The notes under the pieces are model-generated. The model was not told the origin of the DNA and did no database searches. It saw only the letters and a list, made by a program, of their open reading frames with translations. The position numbers were made by a program, and so were the translations under genes. A stretch of DNA of 64,000 nt. It comes from Aerococcus mictus. Its GTDB lineage: Bacteria > Bacillota > Bacilli > Lactobacillales > Aerococcaceae. Below are positions 1 to 8,621 of the stretch, one piece after another (position 1 is the first letter of the stretch; each line of letters starts with the position of its first letter). The stretch spans positions 496,001 to 560,000 of the forward strand of contig NZ_CP132985.1 in the NCBI RefSeq assembly GCF_003286595.3. The letters are read 5' to 3'.

Positions 1-1153
1 AGTAGATATAGGTACGCGGAACCCGTTCGCTAATGCCACAAGTAATTTCATAGGCAATGGTATGGTTATATAAGGCCAGGTCCCAGGCCGAAATGTGGTT
101 GCCTTGGTCATCGCTACCAATCAAGGTGACTTTTTCGTGGAGGGGGAGTTCTTTAGGGAGAGCGACCATGCATTGGTCCATACATACCCGCCCCACAATT
201 GGGCACTTGTAACCAGCGATCAAGACTTCAAAGCCAGAGGAAGACCTTGGTAGCCCGTCAGCATAGCCAATCGGAAGGGTCCCAATCCATTGATCCGATT
301 CAGTGGTATAGGTCGCTCCATAGCTAATCGATTCGCCAGCATGTAATTTTTTGACATAGACTAATTCACTTTCCAGGGTAAAGGCCGGTTTTAGCGGCAT
401 ATCATCTGGAAGGGCAAAATCGGGGCCGGCGGGGCTTTCCCCATATAAACCAATCCCTAGGCGAACGATGTCCATGGTTTTTTCTGGGTACCAGAGGGCC
501 AGAGCCGTATTGGACCGGTGAATGAGAGGTTTCTTATTAAGGTGAGAAAAATCTAAGGCCTGGATAAAGTCTTCAAAACGTTGGGATTGCTTAGCAACAT
601 AGTCTTGATCCTTGACTTGATCGCTATCAGCCGTTGCATAGTGGGTAAAAATTCCGTCTAATTCAAAAGCTTCTTGGTGGTCACTGATATAGTCGATAAT
701 TTCCTGGCCCGACTGACTATCCCGTAAACCAATCCGACCCATTCCTGAATCCACCTTTAAATGCAGTTTTAAAGGGGGAAATTCTTGGTCTGTTGGGCGT
801 TGGGCGTAAGCTGCTTTTAACCAATCCAAAGACGAGATGGTCAGACTGATATCGTGTTGGGCATGAAGCCAAGCGTCTTCAACCTCGGTAATCCCTAAAA
901 TGAGGATAGGAGCCTGGATACCGGCTTCTCTAAGGGCCAGAGCTTCATCAGTGACAGCGACACAGAAGCCCTCTGCCCCGGCTTCAGTGAGGGCTTTAGC
1001 AATAGGAATAGAGCCGTGACCATAGGCATCTGCTTTAATGACTGCATATGTCTTGGCTTTAGGGCTAAAGGCATGTTTAAATAGTAGGTAGTTATCAACA
1101 ATATTTGGAATTGAAACAACAACCCGAGTAGGGCGATGTTCGCCACAAATCAT
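1..1153 (-). CDS. alr: Alanine racemase, 3' end cut by window edge
   Basis: PLP-dependent cytoplasmic enzyme that interconverts L- and D-alanine for peptidoglycan synthesis. Read on the minus strand from the ATG at 1153, the frame stays open to base 1, giving 384 codons. That is close to full family length, so only a few C-terminal residues are likely missing. The PLP-binding lysine is K40 in AVIKADAYGHG. The motif SYGATYT carries the second catalytic tyrosine region, and GRVCMDQCMV near the C-terminus is typical of the barrel/C-domain junction. An AGGAG-like ribosome binding site (rc of ctcctt) precedes the start. It is divergent from the phosphatase gene. Family assignment is firm; the end of the gene cannot be seen. 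Confidence 0.95.
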   Translation of the reverse strand, partial: MICGEHRPTRVVVSIPNIVDNYLLFKHAFSPKAKTYAVIKADAYGHGSIPIAKALTEAGAEGFCVAVTDEALALREAGIQAPILILGITEVEDAWLHAQHDISLTISSLDWLKAAYAQRPTDQEFPPLKLHLKVDSGMGRIGLRDSQSGQEIIDYISDHQEAFELDGIFTHYATADSDQVKDQDYVAKQSQRFEDFIQALDFSHLNKKPLIHRSNTALALWYPEKTMDIVRLGIGLYGESPAGPDFALPDDMPLKPAFTLESELVYVKKLHAGESISYGATYTTESDQWIGTLPIGYADGLPRSSSGFEVLIAGYKCPIVGRVCMDQCMVALPKELPLHEKVTLIGSDDQGNHISAWDLALYNHTIAYEITCGISERVPRTYIY

Positions 1154-1248
1154 AAAAATTCTCCTTTCAAGGACTTTTCATCGTAGCTATATTTTAGCAT
1201 AAATCGGGTCAGGAGCATTAGATTTGTCGAGGCGTAGAGGGAGGCTAT

Positions 1249-1716
1249 ATGATTAGAATTTGTTTTGTATGTTTGGGTAATATTTGTCGCTCACCCATGG
1301 CAGAGGCCTTGATGCGTGAAGCAGTCAAAAAGAACCATTGGGAAAGAGAGGTTCAGGTGGAATCAGCAGCTATTTCTGACTGGGAAATAGGTAATGGTGT
1401 CCACCCAGGCAGCCGTCAAATCTTGGAGCGGGAAGGGATTCCATGGGAGGACTTGATTTCCTCCCCCTTAACTGAAGATATCATTCAAGAGGCAGATTTA
1501 TTAATCGGGATGGATGACCAAAATATTGCCGATATCAAAGGTCTAGGCGCTGACCCCCAAAAAGTCTTCCGCCTCATGGATTTCACCGACCAAGGTGGCA
1601 TTATTGATGACCCCTGGTATACCGGTGAATTTGAATTAACTTTCGAGAAAGTCAGTCAAGGTATCCAAGGGCTCTGTGACTATCTCAAGGAGAATTACCC
1701 CCAGCAATTAAATTAA
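1249..1716 (+). CDS. Low-molecular-weight protein tyrosine phosphatase
   Basis: Cytoplasmic phosphatase of the arsenate-reductase-like LMW-PTP fold, 155 aa, the usual family length. The P-loop CX5R is C8-L-G-N-I-C-R14-S at the very N-terminus. The general acid is in DPWY (D120/D121, followed by W-Y), which is diagnostic of the family. It sits alone between divergent alr and convergent metK and ends in a bidirectional terminator. Members act on phosphotyrosine, for example on capsule kinases, but no capsule gene is next to it, so the substrate is unknown. Start chosen at ATG 1249 after GGGAGG. Confidence 0.93.
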   Translation: MIRICFVCLGNICRSPMAEALMREAVKKNHWEREVQVESAAISDWEIGNGVHPGSRQILEREGIPWEDLISSPLTEDIIQEADLLIGMDDQNIADIKGLGADPQKVFRLMDFTDQGGIIDDPWYTGEFELTFEKVSQGIQGLCDYLKENYPQQLN

Positions 1717-1744
1717 CCATTTTGAGAATATGTTTTAGAGCGAT

Positions 1745-1788
1745 AAAAAGGCTCCCCCTCGAGTGATCGAGCAGGAGCCTTTTTATTT
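1745..1788. terminator. Bidirectional intrinsic terminator, phosphatase/metK
   Basis: Perfect 11-bp stem AAAAAGGCTCC (1745-1755) and GGAGCCTTTTT (1774-1784) with flanking A and T runs on both sides. It lies between two convergent genes, so it can end transcripts from either strand. Confidence 0.9.
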
Positions 1789-1810
1789 TGGCATAAGTAT
1801 TCAATGTATT

Positions 1811-3022
1811 TTATTGGACAGCTTTTAATAGGGCTTGGACCCGGTCAGTCTTCTCCCAAGGGAAGTAGCCCTTATCGCTAGGACGACCAAAGTGGCCGTA
1901 GGTAGCGGTTGGTTGGTAGATGGGCCGGCGCAAATCTAAGCTATTGATAATACCAGAAGGTGATAGTGGGAAGATTTCGCGAATAGCTTCTAATAAGCGG
2001 TCTTCAGAAACAGTCCCGGTTTCAAAAGTATCGACAGCGATAGATACCGGTTCGCTTACTCCAATGGCGTAGGCGAGTTGGACTTCACAAGCCTTGGCTA
2101 AACCGGCAGCAACAATGTTTTTAGCAATGTAGCGGGCCATATAAGAGGCTGACCGGTCTACCTTGGTGGCATCCTTTCCGGAAAAGGCTCCACCACCATG
2201 TCGGGCTGCACCACCGTAGGTATCCACAATAATCTTGCGGCCAGTTAAGCCGGAATCGCCCTTAGGACCGCCAATAACGAAGCGGCCAGTCGGATTGATG
2301 TAGTATTTGGTATTTTGATCTAATAGGGAAGCTGGGATCACTGGTTTAATGATGTATTCCTTAACATCTTGGTGGATTTGTTTTTGGGTGATTTCTTCGG
2401 CATGTTGGGTAGAAAGCACGATGGTATCCACGCGGAAGGGTCTGCCTGCATCATCCAATTCAACCGTTACCTGGGTTTTGCCGTCTGGACGTAAGTAAGG
2501 CAGTAAGCCACTGTGACGGGCATAGGCCAAACGTTCAGTCAAACGGTGGGCTAGGGTGATGGCCAGAGGCATATATTCTTCGGTTTCATCACAGGCGTAA
2601 CCAAACATCAACCCTTGGTCACCAGCACCTAAGGACTCAATAGCTTCCTCAGCGGCCAAACTATCGTCTTCTTTCCGGGCTTCTAGGGAAATGTCAACCC
2701 CTTGGGCGATATCAGGAGATTGTTGGTCAATGGCTACCATCACTGATAAATTCTCAGCGTCAAAGCCGAACTTACCTCGCCGGTAACCAATTTTGGTCAC
2801 GGTATCACGAACAATTTTTTGATAATTAAGGACGGCTTTAGTAGAGATCTCTCCAAAAATAAAAACTAAGCCAGTATTTACGATGGTTTCACATGCTACC
2901 CGACTGTTGGGGTCTTGAGCAATAGCGGCGTCCAGAATAGCATCACTAATTTGGTCGGCTACCTTGTCAGGATGTCCTTCTGTGACACTTTCACTAGTAA
3001 ATAATCTTTTTTCTTTTGACAT
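1811..3022 (-). CDS. metK: S-adenosylmethionine synthetase
   Basis: Makes S-adenosylmethionine from methionine and ATP; cytosolic, normally a tetramer. At 403 aa it has full family length. Visible signatures: [18 protein letters not shown] at the N-terminus (catalytic His and metal Asp), [12 protein letters not shown] in the middle, and [17 protein letters not shown], the glycine-rich phosphate loop. Start ATG 3022 follows AGGAGG. I looked at the roughly 200-bp leader for an S-adenosylmethionine riboswitch and could not identify one (see rejected items). Monocistronic by context. Confidence 0.97.
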   Translation of the reverse strand: MSKEKRLFTSESVTEGHPDKVADQISDAILDAAIAQDPNSRVACETIVNTGLVFIFGEISTKAVLNYQKIVRDTVTKIGYRRGKFGFDAENLSVMVAIDQQSPDIAQGVDISLEARKEDDSLAAEEAIESLGAGDQGLMFGYACDETEEYMPLAITLAHRLTERLAYARHSGLLPYLRPDGKTQVTVELDDAGRPFRVDTIVLSTQHAEEITQKQIHQDVKEYIIKPVIPASLLDQNTKYYINPTGRFVIGGPKGDSGLTGRKIIVDTYGGAARHGGGAFSGKDATKVDRSASYMARYIAKNIVAAGLAKACEVQLAYAIGVSEPVSIAVDTFETGTVSEDRLLEAIREIFPLSPSGIINSLDLRRPIYQPTATYGHFGRPSDKGYFPWEKTDRVQALLKAVQ

Positions 3023-3229
3023 AGGAACCTCCTAGTTCTCTTGATTTCTCTAGTATCATAGCATACAAGGGTCAATTTGTATCTAAGAAAGTGATTTCAA
3101 GCATAGAGTCAAGTAGAGATTTTTTCTGTCTGCCTTGATAGGGCCTGTGTTGAATTTCCAAGAAATTAAAGGTAAACTAATCTATACTAATGTTTAAAGT
3201 CACAGCTTTTATTTAAGGGTGGTGTGTGG

Positions 3230-3577
3230 ATGAAACGCCGGGATTACAGACAAGCAAAAAAAGCTTATGAAAAAGAAAAACAAAACCAAGCAAAGGGCAA
3301 AAGTGAAGTTAATGATCCTTTGTACAACCAAGCAACCACCGAATTCAATAGTGATGATTTTCGTGACTTATCATTTGATGACCAAGAACTTCATGACCAA
3401 GATACTAATGAAATCTTCTTTGAAAAGCAAAAACGTCGCCAATGGCAATGGTCGTCACCTAACAAGGGAGCTTCCCGTTTCATTGTTTTACTCCTGGCTA
3501 TTTTAGCGATAATTGTGGCGGTCCTAGTAATGCCCATTTTGGTCAACTTTTTCCGCCAGGTGGTTACCTTTATCTAG
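3230..3577 (+). CDS. Small membrane protein with charged N-terminal region
   Basis: Not recognised as a named family. The 115-aa protein has a long, highly charged cytoplasmic-looking N-terminal part (about residues 1-80, rich in K, E, D, Q, N) and one hydrophobic segment near residues 84-108. This suggests a type II single-pass membrane protein. The ATG at 3230 is preferred over the in-frame GTG at 3224 because AAGGGTGG then sits at normal distance. A candidate promoter is TTGAAT (3150-3155), 17 bp, TAAACT (3173-3178). It is followed by an intrinsic terminator, so it is probably transcribed alone. Function unknown. Confidence 0.7.
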   Translation: MKRRDYRQAKKAYEKEKQNQAKGKSEVNDPLYNQATTEFNSDDFRDLSFDDQELHDQDTNEIFFEKQKRRQWQWSSPNKGASRFIVLLLAILAIIVAVLVMPILVNFFRQVVTFI

Positions 3578-3605
3578 TAAGCTAATAACATTTAAATATA
3601 ATGCC

Positions 3606-3650
3606 AAGCAAAAAGGAGACTGGAATCAAGGTTCCAGCCTCCTTTTGCCT
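3606..3650 (+). terminator. Intrinsic terminator
   Basis: Stem AAAAGGAG-ACTGGAA / TTCCAG-CCTCCTTTT around a short loop, with one bulge and a T-rich tail. It ends the small membrane protein gene and lies directly before repeat R2 copy a. Confidence 0.8.
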
Positions 3651-3653
3651 TTT

Positions 3654-3769
3654 AGTTGAGTTCGGAAGGGTGAGGGGGATGTTCTTTCAGAAAAGTTGAA
3701 CGATCAGCAAGCTGATCTTTTCATCTTTTCCTCCAAGGAATCTCCCTCCCTGGTCCTTCCTCACATCCT
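3654..3769 (+). repeat. Dispersed structured repeat R2, copy a
   Basis: A 116-bp intergenic element nearly identical to 43773-43887. It begins AGTTGAGTTCGGAAGGG and ends TTCCTCACATCCT. The core is a hairpin GATCAGC-aa-GCTGATC (3702-3717), enclosed by GAAAAG/CTTTTC. Further out, GGAAGG and GGGGGAT can pair with CCTTCC and ATCTCCC. It abuts the stop codon of the M24 peptidase on the other strand. No open reading frame or recognisable IS terminus is present. Confidence 0.85.
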
Positions 3770-3770
3770 T

Positions 3771-4883
3771 TTATTTTGGTTCAAGGATTTGTGCTTCACG
3801 AGGATAGTGGTTGATGGCTTCAGGACCTTCTTCATGAGCGATGACTAGGTCTTCGATTCTAACTGCGGTATTGCCGGTTAGGTAGATACCTGGTTCTACT
3901 GAGAAGATATTTCCGGCTTGGATAGGGGTTTGGTTGACTTGGGAGACGTCCCCCTTCTCATGACATTCCCGGCCGATAAAGTGGCCAATTCGGTGGGTAA
4001 AGTAAGGGCCGTATCCGGCTTGGTCGATGTGGTTTCGTCCCGCTAGGTCCACTTCAGCCAAGGCTTGTCCTACTTGGGCCGCCTTAAATCCCCGAGCTTG
4101 GGCCTCTTCAACAATTTGGTGGATTTTTAGCGCTTCTTTAGTGGGTTGGCCATAATAAACCGTCCGGGTCATATCAGAACAGTAATAGTTATGGCGGCAG
4201 CCGATGTCAATCACCACAGAGTCCCCCAGCTCTGGTTTAGAGTGGTCAGGCACATGGTGGGGGTCGGCTCCATTAGGCCCATAGGCAATGATCGGTTCAA
4301 AGCTTAGGCCTTGGTTAGCTCCTTCTTCGACAAAGATTTTCTTCAACTGTTCGCAAGCCTCAATCTCACTATAGCCATAAGGAATCACTTCTTCAATTAC
4401 CCGCTTCATGGCCCGGTCGGTGATGGCAGAGACTTCCCGCATGGCTGCCATTTCCTCTTCCGATTTGATGGCCCGTTGTTGGTCAACGATATCACTGGTC
4501 AGTAACCAGTTAAAGCTTGGATAGGCCTCCATCAAGGGCAGTAACCAGCCTGCAATCAGATGTTTATCGACACCAACACTTGCACCATTTGCCAGGTTCT
4601 CAAACACCTTAGTTTTTTCAAAGGCTTCAACGATACTATCACCGTCTTTAATCCAAACCACTTGGCCCTTATCGGGTTCTTCAAAGACAAAGAGTTCATT
4701 GGCAATTAAAACCGGCTCTTGGTCAGCTTGGGCGATCATTAACCAGATTCTTTCATTGGGATCGAATTCAATATTGTAGTAATAAGAAATGGCATAGGGG
4801 TCACTAATTACTAAGCGACTAATGCCTTGAGATTTGAGATTGTCTTGTAAAATGTCTAAACGTTGGTAGCTATGATTAGTCAT
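3771..4883 (-). CDS. M24 metallopeptidase, Xaa-Pro dipeptidase/aminopeptidase type
   Basis: Cytosolic two-metal peptidase that cleaves peptides with proline in second position. It has 370 aa: an N-terminal creatinase-like domain (about 1-130) and a C-terminal pita-bread catalytic domain. The five metal ligands are visible: D226 and D237 (DIGCRHNYYCSD), H301 (HRIGHFIG), E330 (FSVEPG) and E344 (VRIED). The proline-specific histidine region THRIGH is present. Start ATG 4883 follows GGAGGAAG. Divergent from pepV, another peptidase, consistent with a peptide-scavenging lifestyle. Whether it is a PepQ-type dipeptidase or PepP-type aminopeptidase cannot be settled by eye. Confidence 0.9.
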   Translation of the reverse strand: MTNHSYQRLDILQDNLKSQGISRLVISDPYAISYYYNIEFDPNERIWLMIAQADQEPVLIANELFVFEEPDKGQVVWIKDGDSIVEAFEKTKVFENLANGASVGVDKHLIAGWLLPLMEAYPSFNWLLTSDIVDQQRAIKSEEEMAAMREVSAITDRAMKRVIEEVIPYGYSEIEACEQLKKIFVEEGANQGLSFEPIIAYGPNGADPHHVPDHSKPELGDSVVIDIGCRHNYYCSDMTRTVYYGQPTKEALKIHQIVEEAQARGFKAAQVGQALAEVDLAGRNHIDQAGYGPYFTHRIGHFIGRECHEKGDVSQVNQTPIQAGNIFSVEPGIYLTGNTAVRIEDLVIAHEEGPEAINHYPREAQILEPK

Positions 4884-5092
4884 TTTCTTCCTCCTTTTTT
4901 GCTTGACAATGAGCCCTTAATCATAGACTTTGAAGCCTAAAAAGGTTCTCATTTGTCAGACTATTTGGCTTATTATAGCATAAATTTGACTGGTCTTTAC
5001 AGGTATTCAAAGTCAGTAAGATGTGCTAAACTGGAAATAAAAGTAAGCGTTTCACAAGGCCTGACTTGACGCTAATTAGGAAGTGAGAATTC

Positions 5093-6463
5093 ATGGTAAA
5101 AATAGACTATAAACAATATGTTGACGCACTGATAAAAGATATTCAAAACTTGGTCCAAATTCCTTCGGTCAGAAACTTGGATCAGGCCAGTGAAGGGGCC
5201 CCCTATGGCCCCGCTGTTGCTCAAGCTGTGGAATGGTTAGAAGAGAAGGCTCAATCAGATGGTTTCGAGACAAAAAATTACCAGGGTCATGTCCTAAGCA
5301 TTGAGCCTAAAAATAATGGTCAAGGTCAGCGGGTTGAAATTGCCTGTCACTTGGATGTGGTGGATGTGGCTGCTGGTTGGGAGGATGACCCCTTCTCCGG
5401 TAAAATCGTGGATAACCGCCTTTATGGCCGGGGCAGCGATGACATGAAACGGGCTGATATGCTGGTTTACTATGCCTTAAAGATTATCCGTGACTACCAA
5501 ATTCCCCTCAAAAATCAATTAGTATGGCTTTACGGGACCGATGAAGAATGCAATATGGATGATATGAAATACTTCCGTCAACAGGCCTCTGAGCCTAGCT
5601 TTGCCTTTACCCCTGATGGGAATTTTCCACTCTCCATTGGGGAAAAAGGAGCGCTCACCTGGACTATTAGTGGGCAGTGGCCGGCAGATTCCTTGGTCCA
5701 TAGCATCAAGGGTGGGGAAGGCGCTAATGTAGTGGCTTCTTCCTGCCAAATCGCCCTCAAGGCCAATAACCCTGAGGCGGCCGAAGCCTATTGCCAAGCC
5801 AAAGACTGGCCAGTCAAGGTGGTTAGCGACAGCGAAATGGTCGTTATCCAGGTCAAGGGTAAGGCGGCTCATTCTTCGGTACCTGAATTAGGGGCCAATG
5901 CCATTGTCCGGGCCTTAGATATTGCGGCTAATGCCTATGGCGACAACTACGCTAGCCAGCTTCTTGATCGCGTAGGGGCCAGTGATGGCTCTGGTTTATG
6001 CATTAACTCATCAACAGAAAAAATGGGGGCCTTAACCTTTAACCTAGGAACCCTAGTCCTTGACGGTAAGGGGGCTTACCAGATGGAAGTCGATATCCGT
6101 TACCCTGATGTCTGGACCAGTGACCAGCTCTATGACCGGGTTAAGGGACACTTCCCAGAGGCTCACTTTGAGACCACTTTTGATGTTCCTTGGACCTTGG
6201 TGGATGCTAAGCGACCAGCCATCCAGGCTCTGCTCAAGCAATTTGAAGAAGTCTTCCCTTCAGAAGACCAAGAACCCACTGTCAGTGGTGGGGTAACCTA
6301 CAGTAAATATATTCCTAATTGTGTAGGCTTTGGTGCTGCTATGGCTGATGACCCCACAGTCGCCCACCAAGCCAATGAGTGGATAGACTTAAGTAATCTA
6401 GAAGATTTGCTCCGACTCTACACCCAAGTCATTATTGAATTAGGACAGATGGACGACTTGTAA
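5093..6463 (+). CDS. pepV: Dipeptidase PepV, M20 family
   Basis: Zinc dipeptidase of the M20 family that hydrolyses a broad range of dipeptides in the cytosol, 456 aa. Metal and catalytic residues follow the family pattern: H86 and D88 in ACHLDVV, the RGSDD motif at 113-117 (bridging Asp), and E151/E152 in GTDEECN. A lid domain lies about 185-380. Start ATG 5093 follows AGGAAGTG. It stands alone with its own terminator and fits functionally with the oligopeptide importer that follows. Confidence 0.93.
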   Translation: MVKIDYKQYVDALIKDIQNLVQIPSVRNLDQASEGAPYGPAVAQAVEWLEEKAQSDGFETKNYQGHVLSIEPKNNGQGQRVEIACHLDVVDVAAGWEDDPFSGKIVDNRLYGRGSDDMKRADMLVYYALKIIRDYQIPLKNQLVWLYGTDEECNMDDMKYFRQQASEPSFAFTPDGNFPLSIGEKGALTWTISGQWPADSLVHSIKGGEGANVVASSCQIALKANNPEAAEAYCQAKDWPVKVVSDSEMVVIQVKGKAAHSSVPELGANAIVRALDIAANAYGDNYASQLLDRVGASDGSGLCINSSTEKMGALTFNLGTLVLDGKGAYQMEVDIRYPDVWTSDQLYDRVKGHFPEAHFETTFDVPWTLVDAKRPAIQALLKQFEEVFPSEDQEPTVSGGVTYSKYIPNCVGFGAAMADDPTVAHQANEWIDLSNLEDLLRLYTQVIIELGQMDDL

Positions 6464-6545
6464 GCAGAGAATTGAGGGCTTAGTGACTAGGTTTATAACT
6501 TTTTGAATATGAGAGGCTTCCCTAGTCAATAGTGATGTTTATATA

Positions 6546-6591
6546 AAAAAGGCGACGAATTCTAGAATGAATTTTGTCGCTTTTTTTTCTT
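6546..6591 (+). terminator. Intrinsic terminator after pepV
   Basis: Stem AAAAAAGGCGAC-g-AATTC / GAATT-tt-GTCGCTTTTTTT with a short loop and an eight-T tail. Confidence 0.88.
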
Positions 6592-6674
6592 GGAATTTCG
6601 CTATTTGTCATACTTGTCAGGCACTTTCCTTAACTTTTTATTTATAAAAACTTTAAATAATCTTTTATAAGTTA

Positions 6675-6703
6675 TTGCTTTTTTCCTCCTCGAGGCGTAT
6701 ATT
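6675..6703 (+). promoter_or_regulatory. Candidate promoter of first oppA
   Basis: TTGCTT (6675-6680), 17-bp spacer, TATATT (6698-6703), followed at a suitable distance by GAGGAGG and the ATG at 6736. Confidence 0.6.
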
Positions 6704-6735
6704 TTTGGATAACTTACTTTGAGGAGGTAAAGAAA

Positions 6736-8367
6736 ATGAAGGTAAGAAAATTAGTTATAAGTTTATTGTCCCTTTCAGCTCTTGCTTTAGCGGGCTGTAG
6801 TCAAAATAGTAAGGCTAATGAGAAGATCGTTCACCTCACCGAGGCTCAGGAAATCTCCACCCTAGACTCGACCACGGTTGAAGATACAGGGAGCTCTGCC
6901 TATATTGGTCACATGCAAGACCCCTTGTACTGGGAAGACGAAAATAATAAGGTCACACCAGCCTTAGCTAAAGAAATGCCTGAGAAGTCTGAAGATGGTT
7001 TAACTTACACCATTAAAATGCGCGATGACGCCAAATGGTCTAACGGGGATCCAGTCACTGCCAATGACTTTGTTTATGCCGTTCAACGCCTAGCCAACCC
7101 AAAAACTGGTGCTTCTTATGCTTACTTAGTAGAGAACTTCGAAAATGCTGAGGGCGTTCTCAAGGGCGACCGCCCCGTAGAAGACTTAGGGGTTAAGGCC
7201 TTGGATGACCATACTGTAGAAATTAAGTTAGCTAAGCCAGTCCCATATATGGACCACTTACTTGCCTTCACTAATTTCTCACCATTAAACAAGAAATTTG
7301 TGGAAGAAAAGGGTGACGCTTACGGGAGTAATTCTGAAAACGTCCTCGCTAGTGGTCCTTTCAAGGTGGAAGACTGGGATGGTACTGGACTTAACTGGAA
7401 ATTAGTCAAAAACCCAGACTACTATAATGCGGACAAGGTTAAAATCGATGGCGCCGATGTTCAAGTCATCAAGGAAATCTCTACCCGGGTGAACCTATTT
7501 GAGAATGGTGAAGTCGACAATACCATTCTGAGTGGAGAGTTAGTCCGTCAATACAAGGATAATCCTAACCTGAACTTCAAACCTAAGGCCTCAATTTCTT
7601 ACATTGGTGTTAATCACAAGAATCCATTGCTGGCTAATAAGGACTTCCGTCTTGCGCTTGACTACGCCTTGGATAATAAAGAATATACCGAACAAATCCT
7701 AGCGACCGGTTCAACCCCAATTTCAACCTTTGTGCCTAAGGGCCTAGTCAAGAACCCAGAAACTGGGGCTGACTTAGTGGATGATGCCAATATCGAGCCA
7801 AAAGTTGATGTTAACAAGGCCCAAGAACTCTGGGAAAAGGCTAAAGCTGCTGTTCCACAAGATTCCTACCGCCTACGTATCTTATCTTCTGACGATGAAG
7901 GCTCCAAGCGTGTGGGTGAATACTTCCAAGGACAATTAGAAAATAAATTACCTGGCCTCAAAGTAGACTTAATTACTGTCCCTGGTAAGAACCGGATTGC
8001 TGCACAAAGATCAGGGGACTTCGACCTGGTTCTCGCTGGTTGGTTGGGAGACTATGCCGATGCTTCTAACTTCTTAGATTGCTGGAAGACTGACAATCCA
8101 AATAATGACGGCAAGTATTCGAATCCTAAATATGATGAATTATTAAACAGAGCCTCTGACCAAGATGCCAATGATCCGCAAGCCCGTTACAATGACTTCT
8201 TAGAAGCGCAAAAGATTCTGGCCGAAGATGAAGGAATCATTGTCCTTAACCAAGGGGTAACCGCTGAATTACGTAACCCACGTGTCAAAGGGGCGACCTA
8301 CCGTTCCGTTGGTAATGAGTTTGACTACCGTACCGCGACAATTGATAATTCAGCCGCTGAAAAATAA
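6736..8367 (+). CDS. oppA: Oligopeptide-binding lipoprotein OppA, copy 1
   Basis: Extracellular solute-binding protein (family 5) that captures peptides for the OppBCDF importer encoded downstream. It has 543 aa. The signal peptide ends in the lipobox LALAGC with lipidated C21, so it is membrane anchored on the outside. The family-5 core is visible: ALAKEMPEKSEDGLTYT, then WSNGDPVTANDFVYA near residues 97-111, and the C-terminal tract PGKNRIAAQRSGDFDLVLAGW. It is the first of three tandem paralogues. It is very close to copy 2 across most of its length, so it is a recent duplicate. Own promoter and terminator. Confidence 0.96.
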   Translation: MKVRKLVISLLSLSALALAGCSQNSKANEKIVHLTEAQEISTLDSTTVEDTGSSAYIGHMQDPLYWEDENNKVTPALAKEMPEKSEDGLTYTIKMRDDAKWSNGDPVTANDFVYAVQRLANPKTGASYAYLVENFENAEGVLKGDRPVEDLGVKALDDHTVEIKLAKPVPYMDHLLAFTNFSPLNKKFVEEKGDAYGSNSENVLASGPFKVEDWDGTGLNWKLVKNPDYYNADKVKIDGADVQVIKEISTRVNLFENGEVDNTILSGELVRQYKDNPNLNFKPKASISYIGVNHKNPLLANKDFRLALDYALDNKEYTEQILATGSTPISTFVPKGLVKNPETGADLVDDANIEPKVDVNKAQELWEKAKAAVPQDSYRLRILSSDDEGSKRVGEYFQGQLENKLPGLKVDLITVPGKNRIAAQRSGDFDLVLAGWLGDYADASNFLDCWKTDNPNNDGKYSNPKYDELLNRASDQDANDPQARYNDFLEAQKILAEDEGIIVLNQGVTAELRNPRVKGATYRSVGNEFDYRTATIDNSAAEK

Positions 8368-8421
8368 TCTCAACTAAATAAGTACATCACTAAGCAGGAG
8401 TAGTTTCCCTGACGCATTAGA

Positions 8422-8450
8422 AACAGGGGGGGGCTGCCCCTGTTTTTTGT
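8422..8450 (+). terminator. Intrinsic terminator after oppA copy 1
   Basis: AACAGGGG (8422-8429) pairs with CCCCTGTT (8437-8444), followed by a T run. Confidence 0.85.
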
Positions 8451-8470
8451 TTTTACTGATTTTATATATG

Positions 8471-8544
8471 AAAATTAGTGAAAAATATGTCAGCTTGCAG
8501 AAAACGTTCACAATGTATCTTTTTGTGCTAAAAATTAGTGAAAA
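8471..8544 (+). promoter_or_regulatory. Direct repeat AAAATTAGTGAAAA upstream of oppA copy 2, with cre-like site
   Basis: The 14-mer AAAATTAGTGAAAA occurs at 8471-8484 and again at 8531-8544, exactly 60 bp apart. The second ends just before the promoter. By eye the stretch matches 11 of 15 positions of the known CodY consensus AATTTTCWGAAAATT. Between them AGAAAACGTTCACA (8499-8512) fits the catabolite-responsive element pattern except at its first base. Regulator identity is inferred. Confidence 0.4.
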
Positions 8545-8547
8545 TGA

Positions 8548-8576
8548 TTGATTTTTCTGACAGTTTAGGGTATATT
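8548..8576 (+). promoter_or_regulatory. Candidate promoter of oppA copy 2
   Basis: TTGATT (8548-8553), 17 bp, TATATT (8571-8576). The gene's ribosome binding site GGGGAGG lies at about 8603-8609. Confidence 0.6.
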
Positions 8577-8621
8577 ATCCCATACGAATTATATTTATTT
8601 TAGGGGAGGAAAAATATTATT

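Noticed and set aside
3023..3223. Possible S-adenosylmethionine riboswitch (SMK box or S-box) upstream of metK
   Set aside because: Lactobacillales often have one here, but I could not find the conserved core or the anti-ribosome-binding-site pairing in the minus-strand leader; only a short AGGA/TCCT symmetry around the ribosome binding site.
5041..5060. cre-like GTAAGCGTTTCAC upstream of pepV
   Set aside because: Matches only part of the pattern, failing at the conserved 3' CA position; too weak to list as a site.
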